In this document: positions 10,138-22,859 of the stretch, piece by piece
Position numbering within the stretch: the first letter of the stretch is position 1
Layout: each line of letters starts with the position of its first letter
NCBI GenBank assembly: GCA_963693305.1
Contig: OY855905.1
Location: 36,195,637-36,259,636 of the forward strand
Origin: Meandrina meandrites
Taxonomy: Eukaryota > Cnidaria > Anthozoa > Scleractinia > Meandrinidae
DNA: 64,000 bases
Reading direction: 5' to 3'
Translations under genes and position numbers: made by a program
Notes under the pieces: model-generated
Database searches by the model: none
What the model was told of the DNA's origin: nothing
The model's input: the letters and a program-made list of their open reading frames with translations, nothing else

Positions 10138-10599
10138 TAAATAACAACAAAATAAGCACGAATTTCTTTTCAGACATGTAGAAACAAGGTGCGTTTAGAC
10201 CCTCTGAAGTTTAGAAGAATTTTTCCTCACTCAAAGACATGCGACAGTAAAAGTAAAGCTACAGATATAGGCCTCCTGAGAGGAAAAACAAATTCTCCTC
10301 GTGCAAAAATACAAACTTGTAAATTTCCTCTAGGCCAATATGCAAAATTCCAGTGAATACCCAGACCACCTTTCGGTCTTGTCGCGTGCACTTTGATGTT
10401 TTTTTTTTTCCGACAACCTTTCTCGAAATAGCTGTATATATTTTAAATTTTAATAAGTGGGGACATCGCTAGTATGGTGCCATTGCGCTTTTGGTTGTCT
10501 CCTTCTCCGCAGCTTTTTGTTTGTTTTGTTATCTTAATTTCCATTATGTATTTGTATTGTATGGAGTAAATCGTAATAAATAAATATGCGATAGAATCC

Positions 10600-12700
10600 G
10601 CAAGCGGTGTTCAAGAAAGGTGCGGATCAATAGTTAAATGCCTCATACCGAATGCGATTTCATAACTTCTTTATTTGATCAATTTTATTTTGGCTGGTTT
10701 TTTGCACATTTATATTGTCATGGCCCTGTTTCAACAAACGTTTTCTGAAGGCTTCGTTAAACCAACAGAAAGGTGTTATAACATTGTCATAACGTGATGA
10801 GAAAAAGTACCACAGGAAATGAAAGCCAACAGATTGAGTATGCGGTTTCATCCACGCACTGCAAACATTAGACAGACATTGTTCAGAAACATTACACGAC
10901 AAGTATCACTTGACAGACCAAGAGATTTTCACGGAATTGAAAGTTTAAATCATAAATAAATAAATAATAAATAGTAAAGCGTATCATAGGAATTTACTTC
11001 TTGTTAACTTTCATTTCAATGAGCGCACACTAGAGCCGGAAGAGGTGTGGCTCAACCAGCATGCAAATGAAACGCATATAGGTGTTACTAGAAATCCATA
11101 GCTCTTGATTATTAAAAACTACTAGTCTACTTAATAATATTAAGACCACTAGGGAAGATAAGATCCTAAATTCTCATTTCTCGCTTGCTTCAGTTAAATT
11201 TAGAGAATTGAAGTTAGGACTTTTAAGTCGATTAAAATCGCTTCTCGGAGGGAAAACGGTTATGATGTAAAGGACTGCGCGTAGAAATCTTCTCGAATTA
11301 CATCAAGAAAGTTCTTTATATATGTAATTCATATTGGTTTAAATTGTGTATAACAGATAAAGAAGGTAATCTAAAAAATTAAAGCCAGGTATTTTACAGA
11401 ACCGATTGCTAGCAAGTGTCATGCCAGTAGGCTAAATTGCATAATACATGGAACTGGCTCTGTTACATGCTCTATCATAGCCCAAAAATAAAACACGGTT
11501 ATCCGTGTTTTATACCCAAAGAAGAAAAAGTTAATTTCTTAGCCAAACCGAGTAGTGAGCGAGTGTAGAATCCAAACTGTTGTATAAATATATATGATTG
11601 CAAAGCGATCTGATTACAGATCTGGCGGATCGGTTTCTTTTTTGTACATCACAATTTTTTATGACAAGTCGAGTGTTACGTTTATCTAAGCTTTTGCGCA
11701 ACGTTCAGTTTACACTAATACACACACAAAAAATAATATTTGCGCGTCACAGTCGTGAGGCCTGGTTGTTCATAGGTTGGATAACGGAGTTTTTCACCGC
11801 AGAAATAGCTATCCAGTTGACAAATTAACAAAAAACAACTTCGGTAAGCACTTTAATAGTGGATTATCCCGTGGATAGTGTGAGCCATCCATTGAAAAAC
11901 TGGGCCTGGGGTTTAATTTTAATTTGACAATAACAGAGTGAAAATGTAAGAATCAGCTGTAAGTTAATTAAGTCATAAATTGAGAATAATTAAACATTAC
12001 GGCTTTACGACAACCTGCGCATGACTGTTTTTTTTTCTTCTTCTTTTACAGTAATATACTTGCCAGAACCACAAAACTATCCGAACATACTTCTTGGTTT
12101 TATTATTATAAAAAATTATCCTTTCTGTTTCACTTATATTTTCATTGAGGAATTGTTTTTTTTTATTGAGATGTTTCCCTGAGAAATGAAAAAAAAAAAA
12201 AATGAAGACAAAATTAGGAATTGAATCTGTCCTAGCTATAAGAAAACTAGAATTTGGTCAGAAGGATAGCCTGTTCCAAGGGTGCTTACCATTTGTCGGA
12301 AGGAACATTTGGGATGAGATGTCCACTGAATGATGGTAAGGGATTTTCCAAAATCAGCAAACCAACCGAAAGAGATGGCTCTTACCACTTGTTATCCGGT
12401 TTGCTGTTATAAAGTGTTATTGTTTTCCGTTGATGGGAGACTGTAACTGGGAAACCGTGCAATGGTAAGGAAATTTCCGATGTTCTGTTCCGAACGGGAA
12501 AAGAGGAGTACCTGTGGAAGCAGTCCACAATTTCCGAACGAATTTTTCGGGAAATTACTGTTCTGTGAAATGACTGTTTGACTTTCAACCAAAAATTCCG
12601 AACTTTTTGGCACCCCAGGCGTTTAGTTACCCTAAATCAAGCCTCCCTCTCTAACAAGCCACCTTTGCAAGTTCAATGATTTTTAATAAGCCCCCGTCTC
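10600..12700. other. intergenic spacer between LINE remnant and ACTR6
   Basis: No gene recognised. It contains a short hairpin (AAAACACGG-TTAT-CCGTGTTTT, about 11491-11513) and an unclassified block at 12240-12610 in which ATGGTAAGG-like and TTCCGAACG-like motifs recur. A poly-C run lies at 12710-12724. Confidence 0.35.
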
Positions 12701-12730
12701 TATTAAGCACCCCCCCCCCCCCCCTTTCCT

Positions 12731-12868
12731 AGATGTTGATCATTGCACTTTTCGAACAAGAAAACCAGGTACGTTAAAGTAGTTCATGCATTGCATTAAA
12801 TTTTCACATTAAATATTCGTCCTTGTGCACGCACTTAACAAAACTGAAGTACAACTGGATGAAGAGAA
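12731..12868 (+). repeat. direct repeat, copy 2, immediately upstream of ACTR6
   Basis: Partner of 8537-8690 in the same orientation. It ends about 160 bp before the ACTR6 start codon, so it may overlap the ACTR6 promoter. Copy 2 lacks a short TTTACGTATAT-like stretch present in copy 1. Confidence 0.7.
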
Positions 12869-13028
12869 AGCATATAGCTAAAAATATACACTGAAAATTT
12901 AATATTGTTGAGAAATACCAAGCACAACAACCTCGAAGTCTGAGGTCTGCAGCTTTTTATTTTGGGCCCCAATACTTCTCGAGTTGCCATAGCCCGCGGG
13001 GCCGTGGAATCCAGTCATCGAATCCAAG

Positions 13029-16000
13029 ATGGTGGTTCTGGTGCTTGATAATGGCGCCAGTTTAGCAAAGATAGGATTTAACACGACAGACAGTCCAAGG
13101 TACAACATCAATGGGACGAAAATCTCAAGGAAAAGTTGCTTCTTCCTTCAGCTAGTAATGTGATGTTTGCTTTCCTTCCTTAGGTTAATCCCGAACTGTA
13201 TTTTCAAAGCGAAGAGTGAGCGAAGAAAGTTGTTTATTGGCGATCAGCTCGAGGAGTGCAAAGATTATTCGGGTTTGTTTTATGTGCTTCCTTTCCAAAA
13301 GGGCTTTTTGGTGAACTGGGATGTAGAGAAGCAGATATGGGACTACATGTTTGGCAAGGAAGTTATGAAGGTAATTAGATACAGCTTTAATACTGTTGTT
13401 GTGTGGCTGACTGCTCTGAAGAAAGAAGTTTGAAAACTTTATTAATACAATGTCACATGGTAGAAATAATCACTTTAAATGCAATAATTATTGCAATGTT
13501 GGATTTGTAGTTTTTACACTGTTCACAGTTGAGGTGGGTGAAATCCAAATCATTTTGTTTTCAAACAAGTGACAACTTGATGTTAGTTTTTAAATTTCTA
13601 AAAAGAAAAATGAAATACAAAAAAACTGAAAAAATGGAAGTGAACATGAAATAATGGAAGTGTCATTTTGCGTAAGTCGCAAAGCTGTTAGGTTAAAGGG
13701 GCAGTATCACGAGAATTCTTCTAAGTTTTTGTGCAAACTATGCTGAATTTATAAAGCGGCACTCATTGATCAACAAAATAACCTTTAAATGCCAAAAGGT
13801 CATAAATGCACTCTCTAAGATGTGCATAAACCATAATCAACGGTTTTTTAGTAATTTTCCTCCAAAGAACACTGTCAAACTTGAAAACGTCGGCCCGACG
13901 TTTTCAAGTTTTAGACCATTTCTTTCCTACCCGTCCGTAGCTACTCCAGCTTTAAACAACTTTCTTGAGTGGTACAGTGCGTTTTAGCAATGTTAGGCAA
14001 CTATTAGTGGATTTCCAATTAATACCAACACCTTCATTAGACTTTCAAGTAGGGCTAAATCTTGATGAGACTGCCCCTTTAAGTTCTTTATCAGTGTAAA
14101 ACAGTGTTACATCCAAGACCTGGCTTACACCAGTGACAGTCATAACAACATAAGGACAAAGTCACGCAAATGCCAAAAAATACACCTCATGTTGATATTT
14201 GTTGTAACCATTGTGAACAACACAACTTAAGAACATATTAGGAAGGGAATGAAATAAGCATAACAACATAAATATAGGGAAAAAACATATCTTCTCTTTG
14301 TCATTATGTCACTGTTGTGAACCAAACTTTTTTTCTTGCTGTAAAATTGCTACTGCATAACTCACCAAAAATGAAGATGATGAGTGAGTGAGGGTGTTTT
14401 TTTTTTTCATTTTTTTGAAAGGTTGACTTTCCTGAAACAACTCTTCTTCTGACTGAGCCACATTTTAACTTTACCTCCATTAAGGTATGTTAAATTTATT
14501 GAATGAATTAAACTGTTGTGTAATCTAGAACTTTTTTTATCTGTTAATCTTCTGATTAAGGGGCGATACTCTTAAGTACAGATCCAGAGCAGTTGCTAAG
14601 GGATTGCTGAAGACTATTATTTTTGTGGCAAGCGATTTTGCAGTGTTTTGTAATGCTAAGTGGTGAATTTTGTTTGGGGGTTGTCTGGTTTGAAAAATAT
14701 ATCATTGTGTGTTCTTAACTAGTGCCAGTCCCGAACTCAGAGGAATGAAGGAAGAGTTCCGATTTCTTTTACAAATCAGAGATTATAAATCATAATGTAG
14801 CTGTCTTTGACTTAATTATCTTTTACATGAAAAAAGGAATTGCTACTGCAGAAAGTCTGTACATGCAAGTGTTTATTATGACAACTTTTATAATACATGT
14901 AATATGTATTTCCTAGAAACAATATGTCACATTAAGCATGTGGATGTTCTTAGCTATAATATTGGCGCTGACTTTAATTTTGAAATCTGGCTATATGCCA
15001 TTTGAATTTTAGGGTTTTTCTGTTCTGATCACGTGACTTGTCAAATATGGGCGTGATCTGAATCTCTTGAAGGACTCTTCAATGAAACAAACCTGTCCAA
15101 AAAGCTTATCCATATAAGGTCTGGTTTCCAAAATATTACAGTTAGAAACCTCCCTTAGCAACAAACTGGTAGTTAAGAGTCACCCCCCTTAAACTTGAGA
15201 TAATTTAATTTGCTTCATAAACCAGTCTGGATACCCAATTTTGGACTGCAGGCTTACATGTATGTTAAATAACAAACTAACTCCTATGAACTACATGTAA
15301 GATGAAATTGTATAATATAATAATTGAATGGCTTGGTGCAACACAAGCGTAAGTGACTTTTTCAGGTGAATTTTTTTCCCCTCCAAAGTGCCTGAATTTT
15401 TGCATGTGGTTTTCAATTAAGTAGTAAAACATTGCCCGATATTTTTTTTTGGCTGGTTTACGTTTTATTTCTGAGAAAAAAAAAACTCGAAAATTTACAT
15501 AATGGTTTTCGCTTGTTCCGCCTCGTTGCGTTCATTGTGCACGCTTCGATATTTTCTCCTCGTTTTTCTCAGAAATAAAACGCAAACCAGCCAAAAAAAA
15601 AAATCGGGCAATGTTTTACTACTTAATTGAAAACCACATGCAAAAATTCAGGCACTTTGGAGGGAAACAAAATTTCACCCGAAAAAGTCACTTACACTTG
15701 TGTTGCACCAAGCCATTCAATTATTGAAGATACAAATTACAAGGATGTGACATGCACGTATTGTTTTTAGGATGCAACAGATGAAATTTTATTTGAGGAA
15801 TATAACTTCAAAGCCCTTTGCCGCTTATCAGGTAAATCTCATCTTAGATGTGATTCCCTAATTAATGTGTAGTTTGCGTGTTAAACTATTTGTTCCTTAC
15901 CTACAAATCTGACAAGGAGGCAAAGAAACTCTCTGTTCCAAGTATGAACATGTACAGTTGAATATAAAAAGACTAATTAATTATTAATAAGTGATGACAG

Positions 16001-19000
16001 ATGGGAATATTACTAATTAAGAAGATAATTATTAATAACACTCTCCCATGTATAGTTAAACATTAGCCCAAGATAATTTTCAAATTTGCCTTTGAAAAAC
16101 CAATAACTTTAATTTGTTTTCAAGTGGCTCACTCTGCAAAAGTGCCATGGTACACATGCAGAGAAAAATTTTTATAAAAGTGGTGTGAACCTTGCTAACT
16201 GTATTTTTCCTTGAATTGCAAGCTGCGCAGTTAAGTGCCTTTAAATGCCACAAGGAAGAGGTGGATAAACGTCTTATATGCCTGGTGGTAGACTCAGGAT
16301 ATTCCTTCACACACATTGTACCAGTGTTTAATGGCAAAGTGTTAAAAAAGGGTGTTAAAAGGTAAACTGGAAATCTAGTTAGTATGTGTTTCTTTAAGTA
16401 TGTGATTAATTGCCTTGTAGTGTGGGTTTTATGTGGTAATTTTTCAAATTGTTCAAAAGGTTTACAAGTGTATTAGGGTCTGCATATGGTGCTGTCTCTG
16501 TTGGTATTTATATATAATCAACATTTGTTTTTTTGCAGCAGCAGCAGCAGGCGATAAGAATAGAACGATATATATTTTTTGTTGTTTTTGTAAACTGTTT
16601 TATGTGTAGCGACTTAAATTGTTTTAGAGCAATTTTCACTTGAATATGTCAAACATTATTTGCATTTGTTTTCAAATAGGTTTTGCATTACCATGTATAC
16701 ATAATGATTGGTTCAAATAACTTGTGCCACTTTCTCAACCAATCAGAAGTAAATCCTGAACGAATTGTGACTCATACCACTTAGGTACATGTATTTGCCT
16801 CGAGTTTTGACTGGTTTGCTCAGATATGTCTGTGTCTTTTGTGATTGGCCAGTGTGGTTACTTCGGTTTTTAATTTATGGCACGCAGACAATCCAAAGTC
16901 GCTCTATGATTAATAACTAAAGATAACATTGTTGTTGCTGAGTCAGTTAGTGGAACAAGATGCTGTTGTGGCAAATCTTCAGAGTTTCTATCCTGAAAAA
17001 AAAAATTATCAGAAGCAACTTGTGATCACCCACAAAGTGCAATTTGAATGCAACATGTTGCTGAGTAAACCAGTTTTCGTAGATAGGTTAATGCCTTCAA
17101 CTGGTGCTTAAAACACCTGATGCCACCAAAACAATCTACATGTACATCAATAAAAATAAATATGATAACTTCATGGTCCAGTTTAAAAGTATTTCATCCA
17201 CCATGCAGCCAGTCTGTCTGTTATCTGTTATGAATATAGGGGTGTAGAATGAGGAAAATTGTCTATGTCAAAGTTTATTAATGACTCTACCTTTTGTCTT
17301 AGGATTAACGTTGGTGGTAAATTGTTGACAAATCATCTAAAGGAAATCTTGTCATACAGGTACAATGTAAATAATAGACCTTTAAGTAAGTTGACAGGCA
17401 TTTTCAACAATATTCATTATTATTATTTTGCCAATATATCAATTATGTAGTACAATCTTAGGAACCAAGTTATTTGTTTTTCATTTTCAAGAGTACACAT
17501 GTACAAACTGTGCAAAAAAAAAAATTATATGGTTGAACATTGGACAGCTTAGATTTTTATTTCAACAAATTTTAATAATATGGGTAAATCTGATTAGGGT
17601 GTTAAGATTGTACAGCTCTTTCTTTTGTTGACTTACAGGCAGCTGCATGTCTTAGATGAAACATATGTCATTAATCAGGTAAGGGAAGATAATGTTCTCT
17701 TTTCATGAGGACACTAAAAAAGTTATTTAAAGTATCTATTGCAAAATTGACTTAATTCCTGGTGAGGGATGCTGCCTAACATAATCCATTTAGATACCCG
17801 GCAACCCTCCAAGTTAAGATCATTTTAGTCGCCATGGCGACTAAAATTTTGGAGCTGGCAACTAAATTGAAACCCAAGTTGCCAGCTTGGCGACTAAAAT
17901 TGAGAAGAAGGATTGAAACCGTGAGCTTAATTTAATAGCGACTAAAATTTTTCACTGGCGACCAAACTTAAGCAGTCGGTGGCCAAATGGCCACTAAGGA
18001 AAAAAATATACTTGGAGGGTTGCCTGGATAGCATCAAGATCCTTCCGAGTAGTAAACTGCACATGTTTTACACATTTGTATGGTTATTTGTTCAAATTGA
18101 AACTTTTTCCCGGCCTAAACAACTGCCTTGCTTAGTGAAAGGTATCCATGATTGGGTATCCTGCAGACACAGGCCGGGGTTTAGTTTGAAGCTTCGCAAT
18201 AAAGACCAAATGCTCAAAACTGTGGTTAGAGGCCTATTGGTTTGTTACAGGCTACTTGAGATATCAATTGACAAATAATGAGTTAATGAACGTTTGGTCA
18301 TGAGCTGTTGTTGGCCACGTTAAAAACTTGTGACTGTAAAATAATGCAAGTTTAACCCTGTATAATGATGAAAAAATAATTGACTTTAATTTTCAGGTCA
18401 AAGAGGACACATGCTATGTATCAGATGACTTCTACAGAGACATGAATAGTGCTAGGTAATTAATTAATGTGAATGCAATAAATATCTAGTTTGTTTTTGA
18501 CTAGTTACAATGTGCACACAAGTACTTTCCCATTCATTTAAAAAAAGTTATTGACTGCCCTGGGCAACTCTAATAAGAATAATGTCCATTAGGTTTGATT
18601 TAAACAGGGATTGATCGTACTACTTGTACTGTAGCCTCATTCAGTTACATCCTTCACTAATGACCATCCATTTTTTCTGAATGAATGTGCTTGTTTGTTG
18701 TTAGTCAAGTCAACTAAAACCAAAGTAATCACCACACAAACCTTGTAGAGAATTTGACGTGTACGCTATGCTTTGGTCCACGTTAAGACTTTAGCTACTG
18801 AGTACTGTACAAATATGTGCAATCATTTATTGTACATGTCCCTTCCAGGTGCAGAGGTGCACTTAATTATATATTTACAAAAATATCTTTTATTTGAGAG
18901 AATTTTCTTTACTGCAATCAAGTGTCATCGTTTGACATAGTTAGATTTATCTTCATGTAAGATTTAAGTCTTTGATGTACAGTTGTTCTACAAACTTACA

Positions 19001-22000
19001 TTTCTTATTCTTATGCTACTGGAAATTCAATGTTAGGTGTGCCACATTTACTTAATCTCTGTAGGTTAAAAGGTGCTAAGAATACTGTTGTGCGGGACTA
19101 TGTACTGCCTGATTATACACATATAAAGAGAGGCTATGTTAAGGTTGGTGATAATAGATTAAAACATAATTTCATATTAACATACTTAGTTAACACTAAT
19201 TTTGTTGTCCAGCTGAATCTGTTGTGTGTCAGTCTTTTTATTCTGCAATGCAATGTAATGTTTCGAAAACTGTTCTGCTTTGCCTCATCTCTGTGAATTA
19301 AAAAACTTATATAACAAGCAAGTCTGCCGTATTAGTAGCCCGACAACTCTACTTAATATGCAATAGCCAAAATGTTGCATGGCTCCCTCTTTTTTAAAGC
19401 CAACCAACCAAAAATGTTTCCAGTTCTCTCCCCAGACTCTGCGTGGACAGCTTGTGTCCTGTCTTCTTCAGTTTATTGTTACAAATACATTAAAATTACT
19501 CAAGATCACCATTCAGTGTGCCCATTTCTTAGTAATCCTAAAAAGTATTGCATTCCCATTTTATTTATTTGGAACACTATCAGTCTAAACTCATAGACAT
19601 AAGTCAGTTAGAGCTTTACCTGACTTATGTCTCTGTTTATTTTGGCTCCAGAAATTCAACCAGCCAATGACTTAGTTAAAGAATTTGCTAATCAAACTGT
19701 GGGAACTGATGGTGATTGGGTTTCTGTGTACTTGTGTGTAACACACTTTCAGTTAGCCCCTTTAACCCGGCTGATAACACCGTCTTAATGCCTCAAGTTT
19801 TCACATTTATTTTGTCAGCTATTTCACTTTTTTCTTGTATGATGTTCAATCATGATAAACAAGGTGGACAACACATACAATCTTTTACTTGTGTTAAATA
19901 AGAGTTTTGTGATATTGTTTCAGTCAGCAACAGAAATGTGGCTTGGAACTAAAAAAGAAAACGAACAGGTAGGTTTGCTATTCAAGTATATTGAATACAT
20001 GTAACCATAATGGTCATCTTACAACTTACGACAATGTTGTTTTTTCACCTTATAAGTAGTCTTCTGGGCTGAGCTGCTGCCTGTTACACTCTGGAGAGTC
20101 TGTCATCATGCCAGTGCCATTTTAGGCCCTGATAGCAGTTAGTGTAGCAGGGTTTTAACTTATTTTTCTTTGTCCAAGGCTCGTGACAAATGAACTTATC
20201 ACATTTATAAAAATGGGTTTTTGTTTGATGTATTATTTTTTTAAAAAAAGGATGGGGCGCAAACTGATAGTAGCTGGTGGAATTCTCCGGCCCCGAAGTC
20301 CTTAGTGACAGCCATGGTGTAGTAACAGACCTACATCTACCTTCTCCTTGAACTGTCAATACAAAGTCAAGAATACATTTTATGAGGACCACTGATGGAA
20401 AGTTTATCAAAGTGTTATCAATAAACTACATGTATTGTTCCCAACTACTGGTAGTATGATTAACAGAAATGAATGGAAACAACAAGGAAAAATGTTTGTT
20501 GTATATGTTGTGGTTCATTTTTATCCTTGGTTCAAAGCACCAAGGATAAAACTGACATGTAACCACAACCCATATATCGACATGAAGGACTTAAAGCGTT
20601 ACTAACAATTGGTGCCATGGTGTTTATTTTTTAGATTTTACGCATGAACAATGAAAGATTTGCTGTTCCTGAGTTGTTATTTCATCCGTCAGATATAGGT
20701 AAGGCAAATTATTCAGAGCAGCTGGGGTCAATTGTGAGTTCCGTTTTTTTATAGCATCATTTATTTCCATGAAATTTTGAATCTATAGTAATTCTGTTTT
20801 GATGCTTGGTTGTCTAGATACAACTTTTAATTTTAAGTAGCGCTGCAGTTATAATAATTGCACTTACTAAACTAGACGAAGGGAACTTTGTTTAACTTCT
20901 AATCTGAGGGAAGTCAATTGAATTGAATGCTGTTGCTACAGTAACACACACGTTTTATTTCGTAGTTTGTTTTGTGACCATGCTTTAGTTTTATTTTTTT
21001 TATTTTGACTTTTTAAAGTTTTGTGACCACACTTCAGTTGTCTTTTATTAAATTCTCTGCTTTAGGAATCCAAGAAATGGGAATACCAGAGTCAATTATT
21101 CATGCTGTGGAACAGTTACCACAAGGTGAGTCTTTTAAATCCACAAGGTTTTTTTTTTTTGCAAAAATGACTCTTTTGATTCTTCACCATGGAGACAGTA
21201 TGGGCCGAGTGGTTAGAGCGTCGGACTTGAAATCCGGAGGTCGCGGGTTCAAGTCCCTGCATTCAGACCACTAGCTGGATTTGTTCTTGGTTGCCCTGAG
21301 TTCAACTCCTCGGTCATGCTTGTAAATAGCCAACTGGTCTGTGTCCTGACAGTTGGGGTTTTTTACCATGTTATGTTTATTTAACGCGTTATGTTTGTTT
21401 AGTATTTGTTTTTATGCACGGCTTGGTTTACTTTACTTCATTTCTTCGATGTAGTTGTGGTACCATAGGGAGGAGTGGGTGGGATACAGAGTGATACTGT
21501 TTATCAACCTCTCCTCCCCTAAGGTTACAATACCCCTGGCAGTGGAAGCCAGATTGATCATCACCGGGGAGTTAACGTTCAAGTTTTAATAATTGCCATG
21601 TTCTTTCTTTCCTGTTTTACAGAAATGCAGCCTCACTGTTACATGAACATACTGCTAACTGGAGGGTGTGCTCTCCTACCAGGGATGAAGGAACGAGTGT
21701 AATGCCATTATTTTTGTTGAAATGTTCTTTGATATTTTTCTCAGTATAATAATTATACCCTGTGATTAAATATGCATGAAACTAAAATATATTGAACCCA
21801 AATCTTTTACTGTGAAGCACTCTGTCTTCACCAGGAAAAACTAGGTTGGATGAAATATTCATAGTAATGTTGAATTTACCTCTAAAGTATAAACTGCATG
21901 GTTAGCATCTTACTGATGAAAGGTTTGCAGAAATCTAGCAAAGATCTTTTTCTGCTCTTGTACATTGCTTGTAAAGTCAGTACCAATTGAAAGGAAAGGT

Positions 22001-22859
22001 ACTTGCCACAGAAAGGTAAATATAACCATTTAAAAGAAAATGGTAAAAGTTAATTTCTGTATAGAGGTCACTTCCTTTAAATCCAAACGTTTGAATTTTT
22101 TGTCTTTTGATATTTAGGTTCGCTGAGGTCCGAGCCCTCGCTCCTTGTGATGTAGACGTTACAGTTCATTGCCCATCAAAGTAAAGCTTTATACAATTAA
22201 TATTATTACACATTGTAGTCACTATCTGTCTTCTTATTGGCTAAGAGCCTCCAGTTAATTCTGGGAATCAGTGTAACGTACAGATTATTTACTAATCTCC
22301 CAGCACCTGTAGGTTGCGCGCGCAATGCATGATTTCCAAGAGAATGTCAAGTTCACGTGTGGTGAGTGGCATCTTGCACTGAGACAGCGAAGTGAAAAAA
22401 TGGCCCTTCTATTTGCGTCTTCAACAGTGCATTTGTCGTTCTTTTCTTTAAAACGATTGTAGTAAAACAATTTAAAGACTCGGTTTCTGTGATATCCGGA
22501 ATGATCAAGGTCTTGGTAAGTTCTATGAGCCTCAGTCGTTGCCTTCGGCTGACTACACTTACCTCGTCCTTGGTTCTACAGCAACTTACAAGGAAATTTA
22601 GGAGCGAGAGTGGATCAGAACTATAGCTGGATATAAACAGTATACACTTTTTAAAACTTATGCCAGAGGAGGCCAAGAGACGTGCGACATCTTACATATC
22701 TGCTTTCTTGATTTTGACTATTTCAGGCCTCTAACACATGCATGGGAGGGTGGAGTTGCGCTGTCGAAGACCGACGTGTTTGTTAACAAGATGTGCGTGA
22801 CCAAAGCCGAATACGACGAACATGGCAAGAACATCTGTAGAGAGAAATTCGATTCTTGA
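13029..22859 (+). CDS. ACTR6: Actin-related protein 6 (ARP6), 15 exons, complete
   Basis: Nuclear actin-fold subunit of the SRCAP/SWR1 remodelling complex that deposits H2A.Z. Exons: 13029-13099, 13184-13370, 14422-14484, 15771-15831, 16223-16361, 17303-17359, 17639-17678, 18397-18455, 19065-19143, 19924-19968, 20635-20698, 21066-21125, 21623-21698, 22118-22180, 22727-22859. They sum to 1197 nt, an intact frame of 398 aa against about 396 for vertebrate ARP6. Landmarks: MVVLVLDNGASLAKIGF (phosphate 1), SGLFYVLPFQKGFLVNWDVE, LTEPHFNFTSI, LICLVVDSGYSFTHIVP (phosphate 2), RINVGGKLLTNHLKEILSYR, IGIQEMGIPESI, NILLTGGCALLPGMKERV (adenosine region), THAWEGG. All introns use GT-AG; the exon 9 donor is GTTGGT. 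Introns carry a SINE and several foldback elements but the gene looks functional. All 15 exons were placed by frame and family resemblance. Confidence 0.97.
13693..14082. mobile_element. 390-bp TTAA-flanked MITE in ACTR6 intron 2
   Basis: TTAA-AGGGGCAGTATCA on the left, inverse GAGACTGCCCCT-TTAA on the right. A central palindrome CTTGAAAACGTCGG/CCGACGTTTTCAAG sits near 13881-13909. Related in length and ends to 55569-55959. The TTAA flank resembles piggyBac target duplications; family assignment is inference. Confidence 0.65.
15321..15725. repeat. 405-bp foldback element in ACTR6 intron 3
   Basis: Arms of about 165 bp (15321-15490 and 15565-15725) are near-perfect inverses, including TTGAATGGCTTGGTGCAACA, GTGACTTTTTC and TAGTAAAACATTGCCCGAT; the roughly 75-bp loop is CG-richer. 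Noncoding. Confidence 0.75.
17800..18024. mobile_element. 225-bp MITE in ACTR6 intron 7
   Basis: Ends GGCAACCCTCCAAGT and the inverse CTTGGAGGGTTGCC. The interior repeats GCGACTAAAATT in both orientations several times. Target duplication not resolved. Confidence 0.6.
19592..19635. repeat. short perfect hairpin in ACTR6 intron 9
   Basis: A 13-bp perfect stem AGACATAAGTCAG / CTGACTTATGTCT with a 12-nt loop. Role unknown; could be a minimal palindromic repeat. Confidence 0.5.
21199..21560 (+). mobile_element. tRNA-derived SINE in ACTR6 intron 12
   Basis: The head has pol III A-box-like (GGGCCGAGTGGTTAGAGCG) and B-box-like (GGGTTCAAGTCCC) sequences around a tRNA-Ser-like CTTGAAATCC loop but no variable arm, so it is not a functional tRNA. 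A non-tRNA body follows (CTCCTCGGTCATGCTTG and onward). Boundaries are approximate. The ORF at 21023-21274 is a by-product. Confidence 0.65.

Larger units (their letters stand above)
9236..10434. mobile_element. 1.2-kb DNA transposon inserted in a LINE 3' UTR, itself carrying nested palindromes
   Basis: Termini CAGCTATTTCGAGAAA and its inverse (TTTCTCGAAATAGCTG) are flanked by TA/TATA on both sides (9232-9235, 10435-10438), as in Tc1/mariner-type insertions. No transposase ORF. Nested inside: palindromes 9344-9448 and 10035-10137, and a 200-bp TIR element at 9835-10034. Confidence 0.6.

Noticed and set aside
21199..21270. functional tRNA-Ser
   Set aside because: The variable arm is missing, pairing is poor and a SINE body follows.
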